A stretch of 64,000 bases of DNA, taken from NCBI GenBank assembly GCA_002394335.1, contig DGTP01000003.1, positions 221,068 to 285,067 of the forward strand. Direction: 5' to 3'. The notes beneath the pieces are model-generated. The model was not told the origin of the DNA, did no database searches, and saw only the letters and a list, made by a program, of their open reading frames with translations. Below are positions 24,569-33,675 of the stretch, one piece after another (the first letter of the stretch is position 1; each line of letters opens with the position of its first letter). The translations under genes and the position numbers were made by a program. The stretch is from Bacteroidales bacterium UBA4333. GTDB lineage: Bacteria; Bacteroidota; Bacteroidia; Bacteroidales; Paludibacteraceae.

Positions 24569-27100
24569 ATGAGGAAGAGAGGACAAACATATATATTATT
24601 ATCGGCTTTGGCAGGCTTGGTTCTGCTGGGTGCGTCGTGCTCGACCCAGAAGAACACCCGCGCGTCCCGCAGTTTCCACCAGACAAAGGTGCGATACAAT
24701 ATTCTCTTCAACGGCAACGTGAAATACGAGGAGGGGTTGCGCGCCATCCAGACGGCTTGCCAGGACGACTACTCGCACGTACTGCCTCTCTATCCTGTAA
24801 GCGACCACAAGGCTGCCGAAGCCTCCAAATCGCAGATGGACGTGACGATAGAGAAATGCCGCAAGTCGATCAAACTGCACTCGATCAAATCGCGCCCCAA
24901 ACCCGATCCGCGCCGCCGCTCCGATCCCAAATACAGGGCATGGCTCAAACGGGAGGAGTTTAACAACCAGATGTCCGAAGCGTGGGTGCGACTGGGAGAG
25001 GCAGAGTTTCACAAGGGAGACTTTCTGGGTTCGGTAGGCACATTCAATTATGTCATCCGTCACTACCAGCACGACGGTGACGTGGTAGCCAGATGCCAAC
25101 TGATGGTGGCGCGTGCGTACGCCGAGATGGGATGGCAATACGAGGCGGAAGACATGCTCTCGAAAGTACAACAGGACGCCCTCAAACAACGCCATGCGCA
25201 CCTCTACGGAGCCACCTCAGCCGACGTGTTGCTGCATGCCGGACAATACAAACAGGCTATTCCGTTTCTGAAGATCGCCCTTCCGCACGAGAAGCGGAAG
25301 GTCTATAAACCGCGTTTCCAGTATGTGCTGGCACAGCTATACGCCCTGCAAGGCCAGCGGAGTGAGGCCATCGACGCCTATCGCAAGGTAATCCGTATGG
25401 CACCGGCTCCGGAGATGGATTTCCATGCGCGTATCAACATGGCGGAGCTGAAAGGCAAAGCCGGTCTGAAGGGTCTGAAACAGATGACGCGCCAATCCAA
25501 ACACAAAGACCACCTTGACGTGCTCTACGGCACGATGGCGAATATCTACCTGAAGGCCGGAGATACCATCAAAGCCAAAGAATACTACCAGATAGCTATC
25601 GACACCGCCAAGAATGCCACTCTGGACAAAGCAGGTATCCTGGTGCGTGCCGGAGACCTCTATTTTGCCGGCAAGGAATACGAAAAAGCCCAGCCCTGCT
25701 ACCGCGAGGCACTGACGATCCTCTCGTCCGACCACCCGGAATACCGGCGGCTCAGCAAACGGGGGGAGGTGCTGGACGGACTGATAGCCGATGTCAACAC
25801 CGTTACTCTGCAAGACTCGCTTCAGGCACTGAGCCGTCTGAGCGAGGAGGAGCAGATAGCCGCTATCGAGAAGCTGATCAAAGAGCAGGAGGAGCAGCGC
25901 AAGCGTGACTCGGTGAAGATGGCCCGTCAAGCGCGCGAAGACGAGCTCAACGGCGACGGACCGATGGGAGTGAACACCTCCCGGATGTTAGGTAACATGC
26001 AAGGTTCCGGAGCGTGGTATTTCTACAATCCGCAGCTGATGCGCCAGGGCAAGCAGGAGTTTCAGCGGCGATGGGGTTCACGCCCATTGGAGGACCAATG
26101 GCGGCGTATGTCCAAAGCGCTCACTCCGGGCGGACTGAGCGGCAGCGAAGAACCGGAAGAGGAGGGTGAGTTGCAGAACGACTCACTTCCGCAAGACAGC
26201 GCCTCCTCCGCACCCAAGATGGCAGAGGAGATCAAACGCTACTATGACCAGATCCCGCATACTGAAGAGGCGTTGCACCTCTCTGACAGCCTCATCGAGG
26301 ATGCGTTGACATCCATGGAGCGCATCTACCGCTACGACCTGCGTGACACCGCTCTGGCGGATGCCACCCATGCGGAGCTTGACCGCCGTTTTCCGAATCG
26401 CAAGAACCCATCAGGCTCCGAGTTGGCAGACCAAGCTCTGCTGAAAGAGCTGGACAGCCTATACCAGATCACCTACGATGAATACCGCGCAGGACGGTTC
26501 GGGGCAGTGAAGGAGCACCTGAACGAAGCCGAGGCGAAAGCCACTGAAGGCACCGGGAAGATCATGCCGCGATTCCATTTCCTCGCTGCCGTTGCCACAG
26601 CCCGTACGGAGGGTCAAGAAGCTTTTGCAGAACGACTGAAAACGATGGTGGAACAATACCCTGAGCATGAGTTAAGCGCCAAAGCCAAAGACATGCTCGC
26701 CATGATGGGACAGGGTCTGGAGACGAAGAAAGGCAGCGGTACGGGCGACCTTGCCGATGCACGCCAACAGGCAGCGGAAGAAGCCTCGAAGCAGGACAAA
26801 GACAAGGATCAGGAAGCGGATGCCACGCCGATAGAGAAGCCTACTGCATACCTTATTCTGCCGAGCAAGGACGAGAAGGTATTCAACAGCCTGCAATACG
26901 AGGTAGCGTTGTTTAATTTCGAGGTGTTCCTTCTACGCGACTTTGACATGCGCCGCCACACGATGCCCGATGGCAGATGGGCACTGGCTGTGGGTGCGTT
27001 TGAAAACGCCAAAGAAGCCGAATGGTGGCTCGGACTGGTGCAAAAAAATGATGCTCTGCGACTATTCATCGAAGAGCACCAGATTACCACCTCTTTTTGA
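24569..27100 (+). CDS. porW: T9SS lipoprotein PorW/SprE
   Basis: 843 aa. A lipoprotein signal ends in LGASC (Cys24), followed by the family-typical RYNILFNGNVKYEEG. Residues 120-420 form TPR repeats. A charged low-complexity stretch follows (about 560-760), and the C-terminus (residues 760-843) is a domain ending in VGAFENAKEAEWWLG. PorW/SprE is an outer-membrane lipoprotein needed for type IX secretion, thought to link the trans-envelope complex. It is paired with tsaB. Together with porX and tail-bearing secreted proteins it indicates a working T9SS. Confidence 0.88.
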   Translation: MRKRGQTYILLSALAGLVLLGASCSTQKNTRASRSFHQTKVRYNILFNGNVKYEEGLRAIQTACQDDYSHVLPLYPVSDHKAAEASKSQMDVTIEKCRKSIKLHSIKSRPKPDPRRRSDPKYRAWLKREEFNNQMSEAWVRLGEAEFHKGDFLGSVGTFNYVIRHYQHDGDVVARCQLMVARAYAEMGWQYEAEDMLSKVQQDALKQRHAHLYGATSADVLLHAGQYKQAIPFLKIALPHEKRKVYKPRFQYVLAQLYALQGQRSEAIDAYRKVIRMAPAPEMDFHARINMAELKGKAGLKGLKQMTRQSKHKDHLDVLYGTMANIYLKAGDTIKAKEYYQIAIDTAKNATLDKAGILVRAGDLYFAGKEYEKAQPCYREALTILSSDHPEYRRLSKRGEVLDGLIADVNTVTLQDSLQALSRLSEEEQIAAIEKLIKEQEEQRKRDSVKMARQAREDELNGDGPMGVNTSRMLGNMQGSGAWYFYNPQLMRQGKQEFQRRWGSRPLEDQWRRMSKALTPGGLSGSEEPEEEGELQNDSLPQDSASSAPKMAEEIKRYYDQIPHTEEALHLSDSLIEDALTSMERIYRYDLRDTALADATHAELDRRFPNRKNPSGSELADQALLKELDSLYQITYDEYRAGRFGAVKEHLNEAEAKATEGTGKIMPRFHFLAAVATARTEGQEAFAERLKTMVEQYPEHELSAKAKDMLAMMGQGLETKKGSGTGDLADARQQAAEEASKQDKDKDQEADATPIEKPTAYLILPSKDEKVFNSLQYEVALFNFEVFLLRDFDMRRHTMPDGRWALAVGAFENAKEAEWWLGLVQKNDALRLFIEEHQITTSF

Positions 27101-27106
27101 AAGAAG

Positions 27107-27180
27107 TCGGGATGACAAGATTTGAACTTGCGACCTCCGGTCCCCCAGACCGTTGCGCTACCGGACTGCGCCACATCCCG
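27107..27180 (-). tRNA. tRNA-Pro (GGG)
   Basis: The minus strand folds as a cloverleaf: acceptor CGGGATG/CATCCCG, D-arm GCGCAGTCCGGTAGCGC, anticodon loop CTGGGGG, T-loop GTTCAAATC. The anticodon GGG decodes proline. The top pair of the anticodon stem is an A-G mismatch. CCA is not encoded. It sits between porW and miaB, antisense to both. Confidence 0.93.
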
Positions 27181-27213
27181 CACTAAAAAACCGGTGTTTA
27201 CCGAAATCGGGTA

Positions 27214-27244
27214 CAAAGGTACTGCTTTTTTTTGACATACGCAA
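27214..27244 (-). promoter_or_regulatory. Promoter of tRNA-Pro
   Basis: TTGCGTATGTC, 20-nt spacer, TACCTTTG, 34 nt before the tRNA 5' end. The short leader contains CGGT-AAAC-ACCG followed by six T residues. Confidence 0.82.
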
Positions 27245-27260
27245 GAATTTTGAGCAAAAT

Positions 27261-28571
27261 ATGATGAAAAAATTTTATATTGAGACATACGGTTGTCAAA
27301 TGAACGTGGCAGACAGCGAAGTTGTAGCCGCCATTATGGGCACAACGGATGCCGAGATGACGGACAAATTGGAAGATGCGGATATCGTTCTGCTCAACAC
27401 CTGCTCGATCCGCGACAACGCAGAGCAGAAAGTGCGTCACCGCCTGCAGGAGATCAAAGCACACCGCAACGTGACGCTGGGTGTGATAGGCTGTATGGCA
27501 GAGCGGATAGGCCAGGAGTTGATTGACGAATACGATGTAGATTTCATAGCAGGTCCCGATGCCTATCTCGATATACCCAATCTCATTGCCCAAGTGGAGC
27601 AGGGGCACAAGGCTCTCAATGTGGAGCTTAGCACGACCGAGACCTACCGTGATATCCTGCCTTCGCGTATCGGCAAATCGATCAGCGGTTTTGTGTCGAT
27701 CATGCGCGGATGCAACAATTTCTGCTCCTATTGCGTAGTACCTTATACCCGCGGGCGCGAGCGTAGCCGGGATGTAGAATCCATCCTGCGCGAAGTGCGC
27801 GATCTGCAAGCCAAAGGATACAAAGAGCTGACCCTCTTAGGACAGAACGTCAACTCTTATCATTTCGTATCGGAAGAGAAAGAGATCTTCTTCCCTGATC
27901 TGCTTGCCATCGTGGCGGAGGCTGTGCCGGACATGCGTATCCGGTTCACCACCTCGCACCCCAAAGACATGTCTGACCGCACGCTGGAGACCATTGCCAA
28001 GTATCCCAACCTGTGCCGGTTTATCCATCTTCCGGTACAATCCGGCAGCAATGCAGTACTGAAAGCCATGAACCGCAAATATACCCGTGAGTGGTACTTG
28101 GACCGCATTGCGGCTATCCGCCGTATCCTGCCGGATGCCGCCATCGGCACAGATGTGTTCTGCGGCTTTCACGGTGAGAGTCTGGAGGACCACGAGCAGA
28201 CACTGAGTCTGATGCGTGAGGTGGGATTTGACACCGCTTTCATGTTCAAGTACTCGGAGCGCCCCGGCACTTTTGCTTCAAAACATCTGCCGGACAACAT
28301 CGACGAGGCAGAGAAAGTGCGCCGTCTCAATGAGATCATCGCCCTGCAGAGCCAACTCTCATTGGCCTCCAACCAACGGGAGATAGGCAAGACCGTAGAA
28401 GTCCTGGTAGAAGGCTTCTCCAAGCGCAGCAAGGATGACATGTTCGGCAGGACGAGCCAGTACAAGACCGTCGTCTTCCCACGTGAGGGCAGACATATAG
28501 GCGAACTGGTGCAAGTGAAGATCACTTCCGCCTCTGCCGCTACGCTCTTGGGAACAATCGTAGAGAAATAA
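27261..28571 (+). CDS. miaB: tRNA-2-methylthio-N6-dimethylallyladenosine synthase MiaB
   Basis: A 436-aa radical SAM methylthiotransferase acting on i6A37 of tRNAs. The N-terminal UPF0004 domain has KFYIETYGCQMN, the radical SAM cluster is CNNFCSYC, and the C-terminal TRAM domain includes KTVEVLVEG. Two adjacent ATGs (27261, 27264) are possible starts; longer frames would run into the tRNA. I find no phylum-type promoter directly upstream, so read-through from porW is possible. Confidence 0.95.
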   Translation: MMKKFYIETYGCQMNVADSEVVAAIMGTTDAEMTDKLEDADIVLLNTCSIRDNAEQKVRHRLQEIKAHRNVTLGVIGCMAERIGQELIDEYDVDFIAGPDAYLDIPNLIAQVEQGHKALNVELSTTETYRDILPSRIGKSISGFVSIMRGCNNFCSYCVVPYTRGRERSRDVESILREVRDLQAKGYKELTLLGQNVNSYHFVSEEKEIFFPDLLAIVAEAVPDMRIRFTTSHPKDMSDRTLETIAKYPNLCRFIHLPVQSGSNAVLKAMNRKYTREWYLDRIAAIRRILPDAAIGTDVFCGFHGESLEDHEQTLSLMREVGFDTAFMFKYSERPGTFASKHLPDNIDEAEKVRRLNEIIALQSQLSLASNQREIGKTVEVLVEGFSKRSKDDMFGRTSQYKTVVFPREGRHIGELVQVKITSASAATLLGTIVEK

Positions 28572-28601
28572 AAGAAAACAGGAGTTTTATATTCTCTCCT
28601 G
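28571..28601 (-). terminator. Terminator of mutL
   Basis: On the minus strand CAGGAG pairs with CTCCTG around an 11-nt loop that contains the mutL stop, followed by TTTTCTTTTATTT. Confidence 0.75.
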
Positions 28602-30368
28602 CAACTCATCATCCGAAAGGATGGTGAGTATTTTTTTGCCATCCGGCATGCGCTCATACACCGGCAAAGCTAACAGGCGGCTGACCAAGTCCTGCATCTC
28701 CTCCCGGCTGAGCGTCTTGCCATAGGGGATAGCCATTGTATCCGCCATCGAGAGAGCTATCTGCTCCTGCCACTGCTGCGCAGCATCGGCACCCGTCTCC
28801 TCCACGGCACGGATAATCTCCTGCACCACGGTCACTGCATCGCTTTCGGACAACTGCGCCGGAATACCGGATATACTATAGGCATTCTTGCTAAACCGGT
28901 CCATGACAAAGCCGATAGAGCGCAGATCGCCGATAATAGTCTCCAGGATTGTCTGCTCCGCTTCGGTCAGTTCCAAGACCTCTTGGAAGAGGAGTTGCTG
29001 GGTGGTGCCCTGACGGTTTTTGAGTTGCTCTATAAGAGTACTATAAAGGATACACGCGTGCGCGCGATGCTGATTGATCACCATCAGTCCTTTTTCCGTA
29101 GGCTGCAAGATATATCTACCGGCATACTGATAAGCCGGCGCCGTGATCTGCGGCATTGCGTCCAACTGCAACTGCTCTGCCACCGGTTCCTGCGGACGGT
29201 CAGGATAGACCGTCTGCCAATTGCGCGGAGCAGACTGACGGGTACGGAAAGGATTATAATGGGGATCCACCTGTATCGTAGGAGCTTTGGGCAACGTGGC
29301 TGATCCCATAGCCGGGGCAGTGCGTGTAGGCATCTCTATCTCGCCCGACCGGTCAAAATCAATGGTCGGCGCAAGACTAAACTTGCCCAAAGCCTCCCTG
29401 ACAGCCGCCATCAGAATCTGGAATACCGCCTGTTCGTCGGAGAACTTAATCTCGGTTTTGGTAGGATGAATGTTAACATCTATCGCCTGCGGGTCGATGT
29501 CAAAATAGATGAAATAGGTAGGATTATACTCTCCGGGAAGCATGCCTGAATAGGCAGTCATGATCGCCTTGTGGAAGTACGGATGGCGCATATATCTGCC
29601 ATTGACGAAGAAATACTGCTGGGCGTTCTTTCCGGTAGTCTCCGGCTTGCTCACAAAGCCGCGAATAGAGACCAGTTCGGTGTCGGTAGCGACATCCAGG
29701 AGTTGTGCACCATAGTTATGTGAGCCTTTACCGAAGACAGCCTGAATACGGAGTTTCTCCGTAGTAGCCGGCAGGTCGATCAAAATCTCATCGTTATGGA
29801 CAAAGAGGAACTGCACCTTGGGATAGACCAGCACAATGTGGTAGAACTCGGTGAGGAGGTTCCGCAGCTCTGTCTGGTCGGTCTTGAGGAACTTACGGCG
29901 AACGGGGACGTTATAAAACAGATTTTTGACCTTGATACTTGTCCCCTTGGAGCAGGCACAGGGTTCCTGCTCCATCACTTTGGACCCATCCACCTCAATA
30001 CGGAAACCTATTTCGTCATTCTCCTGACGGGTAGTCATCTCCACTTGCGCCACCGCACAAATACTCGCCAGTGCTTCTCCTCTGAAGCCCATCGTACGGA
30101 GAGAAAAGAGATCGTCCACCTTACTGATTTTGCTGGTGGCATGGCGTTCAAACGCCATACGGGCATCGGTCTGGCTCATGCCTTTGCCGTTGTCCACCAC
30201 CTGCAAGAGCGTTCGTCCGGCATCGCGTACGATGACCTGAATAGAAGTCGCCTCAGCATCCAGACTATTCTCCACCAACTCCTTGAGACACGAAGCAGGG
30301 CGCTGGATTACTTCTCCGGCGGCAATTTGATTAGCTACATGATCAGGAAGCAGATGTACGATATCCAC
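28587..30368 (-). CDS. mutL: DNA mismatch repair protein MutL
   Basis: 593 aa. The GHKL ATPase domain is complete (IAAGEVIQRPASCLKELVEN, DNGKGM, TMGFRGEAL). The C-terminal dimerisation domain carries NQHRAHACILY where endonuclease-type MutL has DQHAxxE, so the endonuclease site appears absent; the GKTLSREEMQDL end is normal. It is the last gene of the operon from 32317. It faces miaB tail to tail. Confidence 0.94.
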   Translation of the reverse strand: MDIVHLLPDHVANQIAAGEVIQRPASCLKELVENSLDAEATSIQVIVRDAGRTLLQVVDNGKGMSQTDARMAFERHATSKISKVDDLFSLRTMGFRGEALASICAVAQVEMTTRQENDEIGFRIEVDGSKVMEQEPCACSKGTSIKVKNLFYNVPVRRKFLKTDQTELRNLLTEFYHIVLVYPKVQFLFVHNDEILIDLPATTEKLRIQAVFGKGSHNYGAQLLDVATDTELVSIRGFVSKPETTGKNAQQYFFVNGRYMRHPYFHKAIMTAYSGMLPGEYNPTYFIYFDIDPQAIDVNIHPTKTEIKFSDEQAVFQILMAAVREALGKFSLAPTIDFDRSGEIEMPTRTAPAMGSATLPKAPTIQVDPHYNPFRTRQSAPRNWQTVYPDRPQEPVAEQLQLDAMPQITAPAYQYAGRYILQPTEKGLMVINQHRAHACILYSTLIEQLKNRQGTTQQLLFQEVLELTEAEQTILETIIGDLRSIGFVMDRFSKNAYSISGIPAQLSESDAVTVVQEIIRAVEETGADAAQQWQEQIALSMADTMAIPYGKTLSREEMQDLVSRLLALPVYERMPDGKKILTILSDDELQERI

Positions 30369-30401
30369 AATGGAGACGCGTGTTTAGGGATTGGGTCAGG
30401 T

Positions 30402-30635
30402 TTAGAGGAAAACATAAAATCCCAAGATAAGAGCAGCCAAAAGCACTAACCATAACATCAGTTTGGAAGCATGCTGCTTCTGCATCTTACTCTTGTTCTT
30501 CTCGTGCTCCTCGCGGAAAGACCCCCTGTGGAGGCGCGCTTTCCGTTCTTTGCGCGCCTCCTTCTCGGGGTCGAAATAGATGGGACGGTAGTCCCACTGT
30601 CTGGGTTTATTCAGTTTGGGAAAGAGAACCGACAT
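30402..30635 (-). CDS. Small single-pass membrane protein, Bacteroidales type
   Basis: 77 aa: a basic N-terminus (WDYRPIYFDPEKEARKERKA) and a C-terminal transmembrane helix (LMLWLVLLAALILGFYVFL). The ATG overlaps the stop of the upstream gene (TAATG) and mutL begins 33 nt further on. I recall a similar WxYxPxYYDPEKE protein upstream of mutL in related genomes. The function is unknown. Confidence 0.85.
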   Translation of the reverse strand: MSVLFPKLNKPRQWDYRPIYFDPEKEARKERKARLHRGSFREEHEKNKSKMQKQHASKLMLWLVLLAALILGFYVFL

Positions 30636-32317
30636 TATTTCACAATAGCCTGGAACTTGGTGTCCTCTTTGTATTTAGCGAACTCTACATCTACGGCAGC
30701 GCGCGTCTTGTACTCCTTGTCTTTAGCGACAGCCGATTGGAGGTTAGAGTAAACACTCTCACGATCATTGGTACGGGCAGCCAGCACAGCCTTCAGGTAG
30801 TCGGTCTTGGCATTCGGCTCCTCGATAGCAGCCAGAGTCTGGCGTGCAGCAGCGTAATCCTGATTGATGATCTGCTGGAGAGCGGCGTTGTTGGAGTGTG
30901 CAGTACCATAGGCAGTCTTAGCCTTGTTGTAGTCACCCTTCATGGTGTACAGCGTACCCAGTGCACCGTCCAGGTCACCCTTGGTGCCGGCAGCTTTACC
31001 GAGGTGCTTCTCAGCGTTCTGTACATCGCCGTTAGCGAGGTCAACGAGACCGGCATTGAAGTTCACATCAGCGTTATTCGGAGCCAATGCCAATGCTTTA
31101 GCATAGTATTTCTCTGCAGCATCGATATCGTTGCTCTCATAAGCCAGTTTACCGAGATTGTTGTATGCACGGTAGTCGTTGAAGCGCTCAGCCACTTTCT
31201 TATAGAGAGCTACCTGCTCCTCTTTGGTCGGAGCCACAGAAGCGGCATAGAGCAGTTGCTCTACATCCAGCTGGGTAGCATCCTCGCGAGCAACCTTCAG
31301 GATCTCCTCGTCGCTCATGCCGACAACAGAAGTGGTTACCAGGATACGGCTGCGGCGGAGCTGCGGTAAGATGTCACGTGCCAAGTCGCTATACACCTGG
31401 CTGAGGTTGCGGATCTGGGTCTCGCGCTCCTCCGGATCCTGGTACATCTCCAACACGCGGAGTACCAGCTCCTTGTCTTGGATATCGCTGTTCTGGACGG
31501 CTGCCTGGAAGCCTTCCCAGTCCTCAGCGGTAGTAGCGCTGATGTACTTGGTCTGGTTACCGCTCACTTTACCCTTGATAAACTTCTCGGTATTAGCCTG
31601 ACGATTAACAGCCAGACGCTCGTTGATATCCTGACCACCTTCCGGAGAAGCATAACCGGAGATCTCTACACGGCTGATAGATTTCTTGCTATCTTTGTTA
31701 GCCTCTTTGATAGTGTTCTGCAAAGCAGTCATGCTCTCGTTCTTCAACTCGCTGTCACGGAGGTTAGCCTGAGCCACGATGAAGTGGATGTCAGCCTCGC
31801 TCAACTCGGTTGTAACAGTCTGGTAAGCGCTCGGTGTCAAAACGGGTACATCCTCAGCGTCTGCCAGAAGTGCTGTAGTGTTAATACCGTCAGCCACCAG
31901 GACATCAGGAATATCGTACACTTTCTTGCCACACTTGGCATTGCAGCGCAAATAGAGCTTCAGCTCCTTACCCTCCATGTCCGGGGTATAACGGAAAGCA
32001 CATTTCTGCGTGTATTTGCCGCCTTTCTTGTAACTAACAGGAATACCGTTCACTTTGGCTTTTTCACCGACATACATCTCGGGCTCACCAACGATCTCTT
32101 TGTCGCCGTATTTGAGCACCGGAGTAATCTCCAACTGGCCCTTGCGAGCGAACTTCTTGGGCGGGAAAGTACCCGTAATGTCTGCGTTCATCACGCCACC
32201 GACGAAAGTCAGCGGATCCGGATTCACTTTGATTTCTTGTGGCTTCTCCACAATCTTCGAGCAGGAAGTCATCAGCACAACAGCTGCCAATGACAAAAGA
32301 AATAAACTCTTTTTCAT
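30635..32317 (-). CDS. Outer-membrane lipoprotein with OmpA-like and TPR domains
   Basis: 560 aa starting at MKKSLFLL (32317). A lipoprotein signal ends in LMTSC. Residues 20-170 form a beta-type domain, residues about 190-330 an OmpA-like peptidoglycan-binding domain (SRVEISGYASPEGG, NERLAVNRQ), and residues about 380-550 TPR repeats (RAYNNLGKLAYESNDIDAAEKYYAKALAL). The longer start at 32344 is possible but less likely given the signal peptide. It heads the operon with the 77-aa gene and mutL. Confidence 0.88.
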   Translation of the reverse strand: MKKSLFLLSLAAVVLMTSCSKIVEKPQEIKVNPDPLTFVGGVMNADITGTFPPKKFARKGQLEITPVLKYGDKEIVGEPEMYVGEKAKVNGIPVSYKKGGKYTQKCAFRYTPDMEGKELKLYLRCNAKCGKKVYDIPDVLVADGINTTALLADAEDVPVLTPSAYQTVTTELSEADIHFIVAQANLRDSELKNESMTALQNTIKEANKDSKKSISRVEISGYASPEGGQDINERLAVNRQANTEKFIKGKVSGNQTKYISATTAEDWEGFQAAVQNSDIQDKELVLRVLEMYQDPEERETQIRNLSQVYSDLARDILPQLRRSRILVTTSVVGMSDEEILKVAREDATQLDVEQLLYAASVAPTKEEQVALYKKVAERFNDYRAYNNLGKLAYESNDIDAAEKYYAKALALAPNNADVNFNAGLVDLANGDVQNAEKHLGKAAGTKGDLDGALGTLYTMKGDYNKAKTAYGTAHSNNAALQQIINQDYAAARQTLAAIEEPNAKTDYLKAVLAARTNDRESVYSNLQSAVAKDKEYKTRAAVDVEFAKYKEDTKFQAIVK

Positions 32318-32372
32318 GCTGGTAATAAATTTAGTTTGTATCATTTGTTGTTTTGTCGCATAATTTGCGCTG

Positions 32373-32403
32373 CAAAGTTACAAAAAATTTCACACACACG
32401 CAA
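32373..32403 (-). promoter_or_regulatory. Promoter of the OmpA/TPR lipoprotein-mutL operon
   Basis: TTGCGTGTGTG, 20-nt spacer, TAACTTTG, 56 nt before the first start codon. Confidence 0.82.
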
Positions 32404-32462
32404 GAGAAATACATTCTTTTTAAGTAAATAGTGCGTTTTTTCACAATATTTGGCAATAAAAT

Positions 32463-32493
32463 TTGCGTTATTACGTTTTTTTTTGTACTTTTG
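32463..32493 (+). promoter_or_regulatory. Promoter of the SRPBCC-to-HHH operon
   Basis: TTGCGTTATTA, 20-nt spacer, TACTTTTG, 21 nt before the ATG at 32514. No other promoter was found before 39236. Confidence 0.82.
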
Positions 32494-32513
32494 CACCCGT
32501 AAAATGTCTTATT

Positions 32514-32945
32514 ATGTCTGAATCAAAATACGTCAGTCAAGTCAAAACCATCCCTGCCCGCGTGGAGGATGTGTACCGGGTGCTCGGAAATCTACAAAAT
32601 CTGGAGCGTGTTAAGGATCTTATTCCGCAGGATAAAATCCAAGAATTGGAGATTTCCGGTGATGCCATTACCATGAAAGTGGACGGATTGGGGCAACGCA
32701 TCACCATCGCCATCGTTGATCGCGTAGAGAATGACACCCTCAAGTTCGGCGCTGAAGGGCTACCGATGGATAACAACTTCTGGGTTCAACTCAAACCGGG
32801 AGAGAACAATACCACCTATATCCGCCTCACCCTGAAGGCTGATATTCCGATGATGTTCAAGATGATGCTTGACAAGAAAATCCAAAAGGGAATAGACGAT
32901 GCAGCCACAATGCTGACCCAATTCCCTTATTCCCAATGGCTATAA
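32514..32945 (+). CDS. SRPBCC-family (polyketide cyclase-like) protein
   Basis: 143 aa; a START-like fold is suggested by the N-terminal VKTIPARVEDVYRVLGNLQN and the strand-helix pattern ending in the long C-terminal helix (MDKKIQKGIDDAATML type). Such proteins bind hydrophobic ligands; no specific role is known. The start at 32514 is required because the promoter -7 box ends at 32493. It is first in the long operon with psd. Confidence 0.85.
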   Translation: MSESKYVSQVKTIPARVEDVYRVLGNLQNLERVKDLIPQDKIQELEISGDAITMKVDGLGQRITIAIVDRVENDTLKFGAEGLPMDNNFWVQLKPGENNTTYIRLTLKADIPMMFKMMLDKKIQKGIDDAATMLTQFPYSQWL

Positions 32946-32960
32946 AACTCTGTCTAATAT

Positions 32961-33638
32961 ATGAAAAAATTTAGAATTCACCGTGAAGGACGCAACCTCA
33001 TCATTGGTACAGTTCTGTTACTCTTTATTATCAATGTAGTCGTCTTCATGTATTTTCCGCAGCGTTGGATATTCGCTGTTTCATTAGTACTCACCGCCGC
33101 CTTGCTGGTGTTTGTAACCTATTTCTTCCGCAACCCCATCCGCGTGCTGGAGGTGGATGATCCCAATTTCCTGATTGCGCCTGCCGACGGACGGGTAGTG
33201 GTGATCGAGCCTACCGAGGAGAACGAGTATTTCCACGAGAAGAAGTTGCAAGTGTCGATTTTCATGTCGCCTTTCAATGTGCACGCCAACTGGTATCCTA
33301 TCGAAGGTACAGTCCTTGTCTCGGAGCACCAGAAAGGTCGTCATAAAGGTGCATGGCTGCCCAAATCGTCCACCGAGAATGAGCGTTCGTTGGTAGTGAT
33401 TGAGACACCATCCAAAGTGCAGATTGCCGTTCGCCAGATAGCCGGAGCCATGGCTCGACGCATAGTGACATACGCCAAACCCGGAAAGACTTGTCATCGC
33501 AACACACATCTCGGATTTATCAAACTCGGCTCGCGCGTAGATATGTATCTGCCATTGGATACCGAGATGTTTGTTACCGTCGGAGAAGCAGTACGAGGCA
33601 ACGAGACAATCATCGGACGTCTTGCCGACACGAAATAA
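32961..33638 (+). CDS. psd: Phosphatidylserine decarboxylase, short (archaeal-type) form
   Basis: A 225-aa membrane enzyme making phosphatidylethanolamine. Two N-terminal membrane segments (residues 12-55) precede the catalytic domain (APADGRVVVIEP, SIFMSPFNVHANWYP). The LGS self-cleavage site that yields the pyruvoyl group is present in FIKLGSRVDMYLP near residue 190. It follows the SRPBCC gene by 15 nt. pssA is not adjacent. Confidence 0.95.
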   Translation: MKKFRIHREGRNLIIGTVLLLFIINVVVFMYFPQRWIFAVSLVLTAALLVFVTYFFRNPIRVLEVDDPNFLIAPADGRVVVIEPTEENEYFHEKKLQVSIFMSPFNVHANWYPIEGTVLVSEHQKGRHKGAWLPKSSTENERSLVVIETPSKVQIAVRQIAGAMARRIVTYAKPGKTCHRNTHLGFIKLGSRVDMYLPLDTEMFVTVGEAVRGNETIIGRLADTK

Positions 33639-33675
33639 AAGAGTTTTTTGTAACTGACTAAATTATAAATACATT

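Noticed and set aside
27120..27260. N-terminal extension of miaB through the tRNA
   Set aside because: It would translate antisense tRNA-Pro sequence; the conserved MiaB start KFYIETYGCQMN begins at 27267.
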